Positions 6,904 to 14,164 of a stretch of DNA of 19,032 nt are shown here, piece after piece. The position numbers were made by a program, and so were the translations under genes. Under the pieces are notes generated by a model, which saw only the letters and a program-made list of their open reading frames with translations, searched no databases and was not told the origin of the DNA. Origin of the DNA: UBA11386 sp035286785 (lineage in GTDB: Bacteria > Planctomycetota > Planctomycetia > Pirellulales > Thermoguttaceae); NCBI GenBank assembly GCA_035286785.1, contig DATECS010000299.1, forward strand, positions 1-19,032, read 5' to 3'. Positions within the stretch are counted from its first letter, which is position 1, and each line of letters opens with the position of its first letter.

Positions 6904-7920
6904 GTGGCAATTCGTGTTGGTATCAATGGTTTCGGCCGCATCGGCCGGTTGGTGTTCCGTGGGCTCATGGCCAAACCCAAGGTGTTCGAGGTCGTTGGGA
7001 TTAACGACCTGACCGACAACAAGACCCTGGCAACCCTGTTGAAGTACGACAGCATCCACCGCCGCTTCCCCGGCACGGTCGAATATGACGACCAGTATCT
7101 GACCGTCAACGGCAAGAAGATCCGCGCCCTGGCCGAACGCGACCCGGCCAAGTTGCCCTGGGGCGAGCTGGGCGTGGACGTCGTCCTGGAGAGCACGGGT
7201 GTGTTCCGCGGCCGCAAAACGGCCGACAAGGCCGGTTTTGACAGCCACCTCGACGCCGGCGCGAAGAAAGTGGTCATCAGCGCCCCGGCCAAGGGGCCCG
7301 ACCTCACTTGCGTGCTCGGCGTGAACGACAACCAGCTTACGCCCGAACACAAGTGCGTGTCGAACGCCAGTTGCACGACCAACTGCCTTGCGCCCGTGGC
7401 CAAAGTGATCTACGAGAAGTTCGGCATCGTCAAGGGCCTGATGACGACGATCCATTCCTACACGAACGATCAGGTCGTGCTGGACTTCCCGCACAAGGAT
7501 CTCTACCGTGCCCGCGCCGCCGCGATGAACATCATCCCAACCACGACCGGCGCGGCCGAAGCGGTCGGATTGGTGATTCCCGAGTTGAAGGGGAAGTTCA
7601 CCGGCATGTCCATGCGCGTGCCGTCGCCGACCGGCAGCGTCGTCGATCTGGTCGTCGAAACGGCCAAGCCCGTGACCAAGGACGCGGTGAACGCCGCCAT
7701 GAAGCAGGCCGCCGAAGGGCCGCTGAAGGGCATCCTCGACTACTGCGAGGATCCGATCGTCGTGACCGACATCATTGGCGACCCGCACAGCTCGATCTTC
7801 GTGCCCGACTGGACGATGGTCGTCGGCGACACGATGCTGAAAGTGATTAGCTGGTACGACAACGAATGGGGCTATAGCTGCCGCAGCGTCGACCTGATCG
7901 AAAAGCTCGCGAAGCTGTAA
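6904..7920 (+). CDS. gap: Glyceraldehyde-3-phosphate dehydrogenase, 338 aa
   Basis: This cytoplasmic glycolytic enzyme oxidises glyceraldehyde 3-phosphate to 1,3-bisphosphoglycerate with NAD. The dinucleotide fold starts with GINGFGRIGR (residues 6-15). Asp35 in GINDLTD is the usual NAD-favouring residue. The active site shows Cys157 in SNASCTTNC and His184 in TTIHSYT, and the end carries WYDNEWGYS. The length is normal. The start is a GTG at 6904 with a strong AGGAGG site (6892-6897) 6 bp before it. The frame is open back to 6553, but that part runs through a promoter and a repeat. The gene looks monocistronic, with a family C repeat block directly after it. Confidence 0.97.
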   Translation: MAIRVGINGFGRIGRLVFRGLMAKPKVFEVVGINDLTDNKTLATLLKYDSIHRRFPGTVEYDDQYLTVNGKKIRALAERDPAKLPWGELGVDVVLESTGVFRGRKTADKAGFDSHLDAGAKKVVISAPAKGPDLTCVLGVNDNQLTPEHKCVSNASCTTNCLAPVAKVIYEKFGIVKGLMTTIHSYTNDQVVLDFPHKDLYRARAAAMNIIPTTTGAAEAVGLVIPELKGKFTGMSMRVPSPTGSVVDLVVETAKPVTKDAVNAAMKQAAEGPLKGILDYCEDPIVVTDIIGDPHSSIFVPDWTMVVGDTMLKVISWYDNEWGYSCRSVDLIEKLAKL

Positions 7921-7946
7921 GACCTTTGGTCGTATGTCAAAACTTG

Positions 7947-8062
7947 GTAGGCCGGGTTGAAACCCGGCGGTGAGCGGCCGTGTCTCGTCACGGTTTCGAC
8001 ATTTGCCGCCGTGTCACGATTCGGCCTACCGATTTTTCACGCCGGGTCATGACCCGGCCTAC
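7947..8062. repeat. Family C repeat block between gap and the amidotransferase gene
   Basis: Three family C units are packed together: a palindrome at 7947-7968 (GTAGGCCGGGTTGAAACCCG at its start), a half unit at 8013-8029, and a palindrome at 8041-8062 (GCCGGGTCATGACCCGGCCT at its start). The last unit ends only 4 bp before the next start codon. The 7947-7968 hairpin could also act as a terminator-like structure after gap, but no T-run follows. Confidence 0.75.
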
Positions 8063-8066
8063 GTCA

Positions 8067-8786
8067 ATGCGCCCGATCCTCGCCCTTCGCCACGTACCCG
8101 ACGAAACGTTGGGCGTGATCGATGATGTCCTGGAGCAGGCCGGTCTCGACTGGCGCTACGTCGACCTGTTCGAGACCGTGCCCGCGTCGCTTCCGCTGGA
8201 CGACGCGGCCGGGCTCGTCGTGCTCGGCGGGCCGATGAACGTCGACGAGGTCGCCGAGTATCCGTTCCTGGCCGCCGAGGTTGAGTGGCTTCGCGAGGCG
8301 GCACGCCGCGACCTGCCCGTGCTGGGCATCTGCCTGGGGGCCCAACTCCTGGCCAAGGCCCTGGGAGCGACGGTTCGCGCGAACGAGCGGAAGGAAATCG
8401 GCTGGTACGAGATCGAGCTGACCGAGGCGGCCGGCCGTGACACGCTTTTGGCCGACTGCGCATCGAGGCAAATGGTGTACCAATTCCACGGCGACACGTT
8501 CACACTCCCGCCGGGTGCGGTACATCTGGCCCGAAGTGCGTGGTGCGAGAACCAGGCGTTCCGCTTCGGCCGCGCGGCCTACGGGCTGCAATTCCACATC
8601 GAGGTCACGCCCGCCATGGCGATCGGCTGGGTCAATCAACCCCACAATCGCCGCATGATCGCCGAATTGGATTACATTGATCCCGAGCAAATCCGCCGCG
8701 AAACGCCCGACGCGATTGCGCGAATGCATGCCTTCGGCCGGCGGATTCTCCCACGGTTCGCGGCGATGTGCGGCGGGCAATTGTGA
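8067..8786 (+). CDS. Class I glutamine amidotransferase domain protein, 239 aa
   Basis: This is a stand-alone class I glutamine amidotransferase, related in style to the GuaA amidotransferase domain. The nucleophile is Cys89 in GICLGAQ, with His177 and Glu179 in LQFHIEV completing the triad; GGPMNVD (54-60) is the oxyanion region. The C-terminal 55 residues are helical. No synthetase domain follows, so the acceptor is unknown; it may be a hydrolase acting on gamma-glutamyl compounds. The ATG at 8067 was chosen because the longer frame (to 7980) reads through family C repeats. There is no ribosome binding site in the 4 bp between the repeat and the ATG, which raises the question of how translation starts. 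An RBS inside the repeat is not evident. Confidence 0.88.
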   Translation: MRPILALRHVPDETLGVIDDVLEQAGLDWRYVDLFETVPASLPLDDAAGLVVLGGPMNVDEVAEYPFLAAEVEWLREAARRDLPVLGICLGAQLLAKALGATVRANERKEIGWYEIELTEAAGRDTLLADCASRQMVYQFHGDTFTLPPGAVHLARSAWCENQAFRFGRAAYGLQFHIEVTPAMAIGWVNQPHNRRMIAELDYIDPEQIRRETPDAIARMHAFGRRILPRFAAMCGGQL

Positions 8787-8788
8787 AT

Positions 8789-8815
8789 CGTACTCGTCTC
8801 TCTCCGCGAGAGGTC
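8789..8815. repeat. Short hairpin repeat after the amidotransferase gene (family I)
   Basis: It contains a CTCTC-CGC-GAGAG hairpin (8800-8812). A related copy follows another stop codon at 18006-18031, with matching flanks (CGTAYTC before it). Both may be transcript-end hairpins, but neither has a T-run. Confidence 0.5.
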
Positions 8816-8854
8816 ACGCCGATCCTTCCATTCTTCTCCGTTCTCTTATCCCGC

Positions 8855-8916
8855 TGGAGGGCCACGCTCCGTCGTGGCCGCCGTCGTTTACAGCCACGAC
8901 GGAGCGTGGCCCTCCA
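8855..8916. repeat. Family D perfect inverted repeat, 24-bp arms
   Basis: TGGAGGGCCACGCTCCGTCG begins the left arm (8855-8878), and the exact inverse is at 8893-8916 with a 14-bp loop. The only copy in the window. It has the size and form of a REP-type or MITE-type element. Confidence 0.8.
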
Positions 8917-8944
8917 TGTTGTCGGACAGTAAAATCAGAAATGC

Positions 8945-8966
8945 GTAGGGTTGGCATTGCCCACCA
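8945..8966. repeat. Family H short palindrome
   Basis: A degenerate GTAGGG-TTGGCATTGCCCACC unit related to the cleaner copy at 14040-14060 and to a half copy at 12991-13001. Confidence 0.5.
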
Positions 8967-9046
8967 AAAAATATTCGCGCGATTTTCCGCGTCGATATAA
9001 ATCGTGAAAAAAGAAAGAACTTCTCGTCGAACCCGTGTCGCGCCTC

Positions 9047-9403
9047 TTGACAACGGGTCGAAGACGCGGACAATGGCGTGTGTTGTTTAGCGGATTCGAC
9101 CTGCCAAGCTCGTGCTTCTCGTGAAGTGAGCTTTCTCTGTCCCGGCCGACGTAAGAAGGACGCGCGATTTTGCCGCGGCGCATGTCGCGATATTGTTGCA
9201 TCGGTGGTACACGGGCCGGCGAGTGGTCGGCGGATTCGCTTACAACGCACGAGGTTGTACGGACCAACCTGTGTCGATTCATCCGGGGGGGCGACGACCG
9301 TAGGAACGATAGTCGGCGGCGGAGGTCGTGGCCTGGAAGGCCCCCCCTTGGTTTATCTCGCACACGTTCGGCACGATCCACGCGGCGCGTGCCGCTCTTT
9401 CTT
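9047..9403 (+). ncRNA. Possible orphan transcript in the gene-free stretch before folK
   Basis: The gap 8787-9451 has no convincing gene. Its second half starts with TTGACA (9047-9052), 16 bp, then GACAAT (9069-9074), and ends with a GCGGC-GCGT-GCCGC hairpin (9382-9395) followed by TCTTTCTT. Small hairpins such as TACAAC/GTTGTA (9241-9259) and GGCC-TGGAA-GGCC lie between. It does not match RNase P, tmRNA, SRP or 6S signatures that I know. It may be a long folK leader with an attenuator, a separate RNA, or nothing. Confidence 0.25.
9382..9403 (+). terminator. Candidate intrinsic terminator before folK
   Basis: A 5-bp GC-only stem with a 4-base loop is followed by TCTTTCTT. It is short, but it is the only hairpin in the gap with a pyrimidine tract after it. 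It lies about 50 bp before the folK start. Confidence 0.35.
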
Positions 9404-9451
9404 AATCGCTAGTCGTCTCTCGACAGTTTTATTTTCATCTCGCCTCACGCC

Positions 9452-10522
9452 ATGCCCACTTGCCTGATCGGCCTTGGCGCCAACCTGGGCAACCGCGAAG
9501 AAGCATTACGCAATGCCGTCGAGCGACTCGGCCGGCGCGACGGCGTGCGCGTGATGGCGGTGAGCCGCTGGTTCGAAACGCGGCCCGTCGGCGGTCCGGC
9601 GGATCAGCCGGCCTATCTCAACGGCGCGGCGACAATCGAAACAACGCTCGCGCCGGCCTCGCTGTTGGCCGCGCTCCACGCGATCGAGGACGAGTTGGGC
9701 CGACGGCGCGCGGCGCATTGGGAGGCCCGGCCGATCGATCTCGATCTATTGCTCTACGCCGACCGCGTCGAACGCACGGCCTCGCTCACGGTGCCCCATC
9801 CGCGCATGGCCTGGCGGCGATTCGTCCTGGAGCCGGCCGCCGAGGTCGCCGGTTCGATGCGTCATCCGGAAATCGGCTGGACCGTCGCGCGCCTGCTGGA
9901 CCATCTCAACACGACGCCCTACTACGCGGCGGTGACGGGTGTCGTCGAATCGGAAAACACGCTTTTCGCCCACCGCGCGGCCGAAGCCGCCTCGACCGAT
10001 TTGCTCTCCGGTTCGCCGCAAAAACCTTTCCGAGCCGCGACCGTGAGGGAGCGGTGGCAGCCCGCAACGTTCTCCACCGCTCCCTCACGGTCGCGGCTCG
10101 GATTTCACGTTAAACACGACCCGGCCGGTTCGACTGGCCACAAATGGGCGATCGCGTTACAATGCCTCCAGCGGCGGGCCCGGCTGCTGGCGGCCGGCGA
10201 TCCGCGGTGGCGTGCGTCCGCCGGCTGCGCGGTGAGCGACTTTTGGTTTGGCGAGTCGAGCGGCTTGGCGTCGTATTCAGGCGCGCTCACGGAAACCACC
10301 TTGCGTCGCCTCCAAAAACGACTCCAACCGCGCGTCGTTCGTCCGCGATTGATCGTGCTGTTGGCCCCGCCGCGACGGCGACGCCGGTTGTGGAAATCGT
10401 CCCATCAGGAATTGGAAAAACAACTCCGCCGCGCCGACGCCGGACCCGTCCTGCGAATCGCCGACCCGCGATCGCAAGATTCGGTCGACGAAGTCGTCGC
10501 CGCAATCCGAGCGATGGAATAA
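9452..10522 (+). CDS. folK: HPPK fused to a decayed deoxynucleoside-kinase-like domain, 356 aa
   Basis: Residues 1 to about 155 are a complete 6-hydroxymethyl-7,8-dihydropterin pyrophosphokinase, which transfers pyrophosphate from ATP in folate synthesis: LIGLGANLG (5-13), RPIDLDLLLY (93-102), VPHPR (114-118) and FVLEP (124-128). Typical HPPKs end near residue 160-170. Here about 200 more residues follow whose pieces fit a deoxynucleoside kinase: YYAAVTG at the position of the P-loop strand, then ALQCLQRRARLL, AVSDFWFGE (260-268), and RPRLIVLLAPP (297-307). The P-loop reads GVVESENT, lacking the Gly-Lys needed for ATP binding, so this half is probably inactive. A 72-bp family E repeat is inserted in frame at residues 193-217. 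The fusion itself is, as I recall, usual in planctomycetes. The start has no clear ribosome binding site. Confidence 0.88.
   Translation: MPTCLIGLGANLGNREEALRNAVERLGRRDGVRVMAVSRWFETRPVGGPADQPAYLNGAATIETTLAPASLLAALHAIEDELGRRRAAHWEARPIDLDLLLYADRVERTASLTVPHPRMAWRRFVLEPAAEVAGSMRHPEIGWTVARLLDHLNTTPYYAAVTGVVESENTLFAHRAAEAASTDLLSGSPQKPFRAATVRERWQPATFSTAPSRSRLGFHVKHDPAGSTGHKWAIALQCLQRRARLLAAGDPRWRASAGCAVSDFWFGESSGLASYSGALTETTLRRLQKRLQPRVVRPRLIVLLAPPRRRRRLWKSSHQELEKQLRRADAGPVLRIADPRSQDSVDEVVAAIRAME
10030..10101. repeat. Family E repeat inserted in frame inside folK
   Basis: Two perfect 28-bp inverted arms (10030-10057 beginning CCGAGCCGCGACCGTGAGGG, and 10074-10101) enclose a 16-bp loop. The total is 72 bp, exactly 24 codons, so the reading frame is kept. 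Other copies lie in gaps at 14815-14887 and 18070-18145. Confidence 0.88.
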
Positions 10523-10594
10523 CGTAGGTCAGTAACGTAGGTCAGGCTGTGCCTGACGGATATCGCATGACTTGTCAGGCACAGCCTGACCTAC
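10520..10594. repeat. Family B repeat between folK and panC
   Basis: Arms at 10537-10557 and 10574-10594 are exact inverses. A 13-bp direct duplication (TAACGTAGGTCAG at 10520-10532 and 10533-10545) precedes it, as if a first attempt at an arm had been truncated. The folK stop TAA is the start of that duplication. Confidence 0.8.
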
Positions 10595-10613
10595 ATCAAA
10601 CCAGCGCCGAATC

Positions 10614-11483
10614 ATGAACGACTCCCTTCGCTTGCCCCGACAGATCGCCGCCGTCGCCGAATTGCGGCGCGAGGTGGCCGCCGCGCGGCGCGAAGGCCGG
10701 CGCATCGGCCTGGCGCCCACGATGGGCGCGTTGCACGAAGGTCATCTGAGCCTGGTCCGCGCGAGCCGCGCCGAGTGCAATTTGACGATCGTTTCGATCT
10801 TCGTCAATCCCGCGCAATTCGCGCCCGGTGAGGACTTGGATCGCTATCCGCGTACGCTCGCGGCCGATCTTGAGAAGCTCGCGACGTGCGGAACGGACGT
10901 GGTGGCGTTCGTGCCCGGCGCGGCCGACGTGTACTCGCCCAACCACGCCGCTTGGATCGAGGTTGAGGGACTCAGCGGCGTGCTGGAAGGCGAGTTCCGC
11001 CCCACGCATTTCCGCGGTGTGGCGACCGTCGTTCTGAAACTGTTCAATATGGTCGCGCCGGATGTGGCCTATTTCGGACAAAAAGACTACCAACAGGTCG
11101 CGGTCATTCGCCGGATGGTTGCCGACCTCGACGTGCCGGTCGAAATCCGCGTCTGCCCCACGGTCCGCGAGTCCGACGGGCTGGCCATGAGTTCGCGCAA
11201 CGCCTATCTGAGCCCCGACGCGCGGCGGCGCGCCACCGTGCTTTGGAAAAGCCTCTGCCTCGCGCGGGAACTGGTCGCCTCGGGCGAGCGCGACGCGGAG
11301 GCCATTCTTGGACAGATGCGCGACGTGATCCTCTCGGCCGGCGACGTCGAGATCGACTATGTGGTCTTGGCCGACGCCGACACGCTCGAACCGGTCGCCC
11401 AGATCGCCGGCCCGACCGTGGCATTGGTCGCCGCGCGGATTGACAAGACGCGACTGATCGACAACGAGGTGCTCCTACCGTGA
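10614..11483 (+). CDS. panC: Pantoate--beta-alanine ligase (pantothenate synthetase), 289 aa
   Basis: This enzyme joins pantoate and beta-alanine with ATP to make pantothenate, the coenzyme A precursor, in the cytoplasm. All the family motifs are present: PTMGALHEGH (35-44) with the two nucleotide-binding His residues, FVNPAQF (63-69) followed by the GEDLDRYPR loop, YFGQKDYQQ (153-161), and RESDGLAMSSRN (185-196) with the KMSKS-like segment. The length is usual. The ATG follows the family B repeat after 19 bp; there is no strong ribosome binding site. It lies after folK and 9 bp before lgt, so panC and lgt are probably cotranscribed. A folate gene beside a pantothenate gene is a common pairing in bacteria. 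Confidence 0.97.
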   Translation: MNDSLRLPRQIAAVAELRREVAAARREGRRIGLAPTMGALHEGHLSLVRASRAECNLTIVSIFVNPAQFAPGEDLDRYPRTLAADLEKLATCGTDVVAFVPGAADVYSPNHAAWIEVEGLSGVLEGEFRPTHFRGVATVVLKLFNMVAPDVAYFGQKDYQQVAVIRRMVADLDVPVEIRVCPTVRESDGLAMSSRNAYLSPDARRRATVLWKSLCLARELVASGERDAEAILGQMRDVILSAGDVEIDYVVLADADTLEPVAQIAGPTVALVAARIDKTRLIDNEVLLP

Positions 11484-11492
11484 GCCGATATT

Positions 11493-12749
11493 ATGCTTGA
11501 TACGCTTTTCCACATTCCGCGGCAGATCGGCGGCTGGCCCGTGTTCGGCGTCGGGCTGCTCTTGGCCGCGTGGTGCGTGTTTGGTTTGGTGGTTGTCGTG
11601 GTCGCGTGGCGGCGCGGCGCGGCGGGCCGCGAGTTGGCCGGCTACGTGCCGTTGTTGGCGATTGTTGCCGCGGCCGTCGTCTGGTTCCTGCCGCGACTGT
11701 GCGGCGACGACGGCCTGCCCATCCACGGCTACGGCGTCATGCTGTTGATCGCGGTCGTTTCGGCGACGTCGCTGCTCGCGTGGCGGGCCAAGCGAGTCGG
11801 CCTCGACCCGGACACGATCATCTCGATGGTCTTCTGGATGTTCGTGCCCGGCATCGTCGGCGCGCGGCTGTTCTACGTCGTCGAATACTGGCCCGAGTTC
11901 GACCGGCCCACGTTCGGCGAAACGATCGGCGCGGTCTTGAGCTTCTCCGAAGGCGGGCTCGTGGTCTACGGCTCGTTGATCGGCGGCATGTTGGGCATGG
12001 TGCTTTTCCTGCGCAAGCATCGTCTGCCGATGTTGGCCGTTTGCGACCTGTTGGCGCCGAGCCTGCTGCTCGGCCTGGCCTTGGGTCGCCTCGGTTGCCT
12101 GGCCCACGGTTGCTGCTTCGGCGGGCCCAGCGACCTGCCCTGGGCCGTCACGTTTCCGCCGGGGAGCCCCGTTTATGGACAACAACTGTCGCGGGGCCAA
12201 CTCTGGGGATTCGCGGTCGACGGCGATCCGGCGGCCGAGCCTATCGTGACTTGGGTCGCCGCGGACAGCCCCGCCGGACGCGCCGGGTTACAGCCGGGCC
12301 AAACGATTTTTCGCGTTAACAACGAGGTCGTCCAGAGTGCAGGCAACGTGTCGTGGCTGCTGCAAGAATCGGCGGCCGCGCAAAAGCCGATCCGTCTGGA
12401 AACGAAGGACGGTCTTCATGCCGAAATCTCGACCTCGCCCATGCCTGCCCACAGCCGCCCGGTCCAGCCGACGCAGGTCTACGGCGCGCTGAACGGCCTG
12501 GTGCTCTGCTTGTTTCTCTTGGCCTACGCCCCGTTCCGCCGGCGCGACGGCGAGGTGTTCGCCCTGATGCTGACGATCTATCCGATCACCCGTTTTCTGC
12601 AAGAGATCATCCGCACCGACGAAGGTGGTTCGCTCGGCACCGGCTTGACCATCTCGCAAAACATCAGCGTGCTCATCCTGCTGGCCGTGATCGCCTTATG
12701 GGTCTATATCCTGCGACAACCGCGCGGCACGGCCCTACCCTCGCCGTAA
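11493..12749 (+). CDS. lgt: Prolipoprotein diacylglyceryl transferase with inserted PDZ-like segment, 418 aa
   Basis: Lgt moves diacylglycerol from phosphatidylglycerol to the lipobox Cys of prolipoproteins in the plasma membrane. Family parts are LPIHGYGVMLLIA (75-87), GGLVVYGSLIGG (154-165), GRLGCLAHGCCFG (198-210), RPVQPTQVYGAL (322-333) and ITRFLQEIIR (365-374). In the usual GGL-x-x-HG motif, Tyr replaces His. Typical Lgt has 260-290 residues. The extra length comes from about 60 N-terminal residues with one or two added membrane segments and from an insert at about 215-320, of which 248-312 (SPAGRAGLQPGQTIFRVNNE) looks like a PDZ domain. By analogy with the known topology the insert should face the periplasm. 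It starts 9 bp after panC. Confidence 0.9.
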   Translation: MLDTLFHIPRQIGGWPVFGVGLLLAAWCVFGLVVVVVAWRRGAAGRELAGYVPLLAIVAAAVVWFLPRLCGDDGLPIHGYGVMLLIAVVSATSLLAWRAKRVGLDPDTIISMVFWMFVPGIVGARLFYVVEYWPEFDRPTFGETIGAVLSFSEGGLVVYGSLIGGMLGMVLFLRKHRLPMLAVCDLLAPSLLLGLALGRLGCLAHGCCFGGPSDLPWAVTFPPGSPVYGQQLSRGQLWGFAVDGDPAAEPIVTWVAADSPAGRAGLQPGQTIFRVNNEVVQSAGNVSWLLQESAAAQKPIRLETKDGLHAEISTSPMPAHSRPVQPTQVYGALNGLVLCLFLLAYAPFRRRDGEVFALMLTIYPITRFLQEIIRTDEGGSLGTGLTISQNISVLILLAVIALWVYILRQPRGTALPSP

Positions 12750-12750
12750 C

Positions 12751-12946
12751 TCTAGCCCAGGCTTTTCTCTAGCCCAGGCGTTTCTCTAGCCCAGGCGTTT
12801 ACGCCTGGGAAAGTGAGAGATAAGAAATAGTCTTTTTCTTTTTGGCCCCTTCAGGGGCCCTGCCCTCGCTCGCCCCTAAAGGGGCTGAACGACCAATGAA
12901 TGAAAAAACGCCTTTCATCCGCAGGCGTAAACGCCTGGGCTAGAGA
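12751..12946. repeat. Family F tandem and inverted repeats with nested family G hairpins
   Basis: TCTAGCCCAGGC recurs three times in direct order at 12751, 12769 and 12785, the last followed by its own inverse ACGCCTGGG. An inverted copy (AGGCGTAAACGCCTGGGCTA) lies at 12923-12942. Between them are two GGCCCC/GGGGCC-type hairpins (12844-12859 and 12870-12885). The gap between lgt and mgtE holds nothing else, apart from a half family H unit at 12991-13001. It could also end transcription from both sides. Confidence 0.75.
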
Positions 12947-13009
12947 AAGTCGTGGCGAGGAGCCCATAAAGCTTATCGTCGTTGAGCAGTGCCCACCCTA
13001 CGCCGCCGC

Positions 13010-14002
13010 TCACCGCAGCATCAGCGTGGCCAGCCCCAGATAATAAAAAAGCGTCATAATGTCCGTCATCGCCAGGGCGATCGGGCCGGACGCGACTTTG
13101 GGATCCCGTTTGATGGCCCGCATGGCGATCGGCACGAACAGCCCAAACACGGCGGCCGTCGCGACCGACAGCGCGACGCTGGCCAGGATCACCACAAGCA
13201 CGACGGCCGTCCGCTGCCACGCCAGGGTCGCCACTCCGACGATCGCCCCGCACACCAATCCGAGCAGCAGCCCGACCATTGCCTCCCGCCGAAGCCGGCG
13301 AAACACGGCGCCGCGGTCCCGCCCGCCGGGATCGTGAATCTGAATGGCCAGCGTCAATGACTGAACGCTGACGCTTTCGGCCAGCGTCAGCACAACGGGA
13401 ATGAACATCGCCAAAACGACGACTTGATCGAGTACCCGCTCGAACGCGGCCGCCAGCGCCGCGCAGGCCAGCCCGCCGCCGATATTGCACAACAGCCAGG
13501 GAAACCGCCCGCGGAACGCGGCCGGCGCCGACGCCTGGCGGACCTGGGCCAGCCGCACGCCGATGAGCTGAAAAACGTCCTCGCTCTCCTCGCGCTGCAC
13601 TAGGTCGGAAAGCTCGTCCGTGTAAAGCTCGACGTCCAACACGCCCACCAGCCGCCGGTCCTGATCGACCACCGGCAGGGCGAGAAGCCGATGCAGCAGG
13701 AAGAACTCGCAGGCGTCCAACAACGTGGCTGTCGCCGGAATTGCAACGACCTGCCGCTCCATGAGGTCGGCCACGCGCGTCTCGGGCGGATTGAGCAGCA
13801 GGCGTCGCGTGGGAATCACGCCCTGGAGCCGGTCTTGCTCGTCGACTACGTAGAAATAGACGATCCGCCCTTCCACCGGACTGCTCCGAACGCGACGGAG
13901 CCCTTCCCCGACCGTCTCGCCCACCAGCAAACGGACGAAATTCTGATGGGCATGATCGACCACCGGATCGCTCAAGTGATGGTCCGACGAAAGCTTCGGC
14001 AT
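13010..14002 (-). CDS. mgtE: MgtE-family divalent cation transporter lacking the N-terminal domain, 330 aa
   Basis: This is a membrane transporter of the MgtE/SLC41 family, probably for Mg2+ or another divalent cation. Two CBS domains come first (about 20-75 and 78-135, with FYVVDEQDRLQGVI and LPVVDQDRRLVGVLD), then the five-helix channel domain (about 165-330, ending DPKVASGPIALAMTDIMTLF). The N-terminal superhelical domain of typical MgtE (about 450 residues) is missing, although that domain and the CBS pair form the Mg2+ sensor. The usual GGN-x-G motif after the second helix reads AESVSVQSLT here, while the Asp of the last helix (Asp314) is present. The ATG at 14002 was chosen because the frame up to 14110 crosses a family H repeat. 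Function beyond the family is uncertain. Confidence 0.85.
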   Translation of the reverse strand: MPKLSSDHHLSDPVVDHAHQNFVRLLVGETVGEGLRRVRSSPVEGRIVYFYVVDEQDRLQGVIPTRRLLLNPPETRVADLMERQVVAIPATATLLDACEFFLLHRLLALPVVDQDRRLVGVLDVELYTDELSDLVQREESEDVFQLIGVRLAQVRQASAPAAFRGRFPWLLCNIGGGLACAALAAAFERVLDQVVVLAMFIPVVLTLAESVSVQSLTLAIQIHDPGGRDRGAVFRRLRREAMVGLLLGLVCGAIVGVATLAWQRTAVVLVVILASVALSVATAAVFGLFVPIAMRAIKRDPKVASGPIALAMTDIMTLFYYLGLATLMLR

Positions 14003-14039
14003 AATGGGGCATCCAAAAAACGGGCGAGACAGCGTTTCC

Positions 14040-14060
14040 GTAGGGTGGGCATCGCCCACC
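14040..14060. repeat. Family H palindrome upstream of mgtE
   Basis: GTAGGGTGGGCATCGCCCAC at 14040-14059 contains a GGTGGGC/GCCCACC palindrome. A degenerate copy is at 8945-8966 and a half copy is just after the mgtE stop (12991-13001), so mgtE is flanked by units facing each other. Confidence 0.65.
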
Positions 14061-14148
14061 AAATCACCGCTGGACAACCATAGCACAATCCTCCCAAACC
14101 CGGAATTCATTCACCCCGGACGGCCACCTCTTGGGGGAGGTTCTTGCG

Positions 14149-14164
14149 AAACCCCCGGGGGTTT
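14149..14164. promoter_or_regulatory. Perfect 16-bp palindrome overlapping a -35-like box
   Basis: AAACCCCCGGGGGTTT is fully self-complementary and ends inside TTGACA (14163-14168). A second hairpin, CCCC-GTAAA-GGGG, follows at 14174-14186. It could be an operator, or the end hairpin of something upstream; there is no gene upstream on this strand nearby. Confidence 0.4.

Noticed and set aside
8935..9381. Minus-strand frame of 148 aa in the gap before folK
   Set aside because: Arg/Ser-rich with no domain pattern, no ribosome binding site, and overlapping repeat units; it has the look of a chance frame.
12751..12946. Possible CRISPR array
   Set aside because: The direct units are only 12-17 bp, nearly adjacent, and have no spacers; they are also partly inverted.
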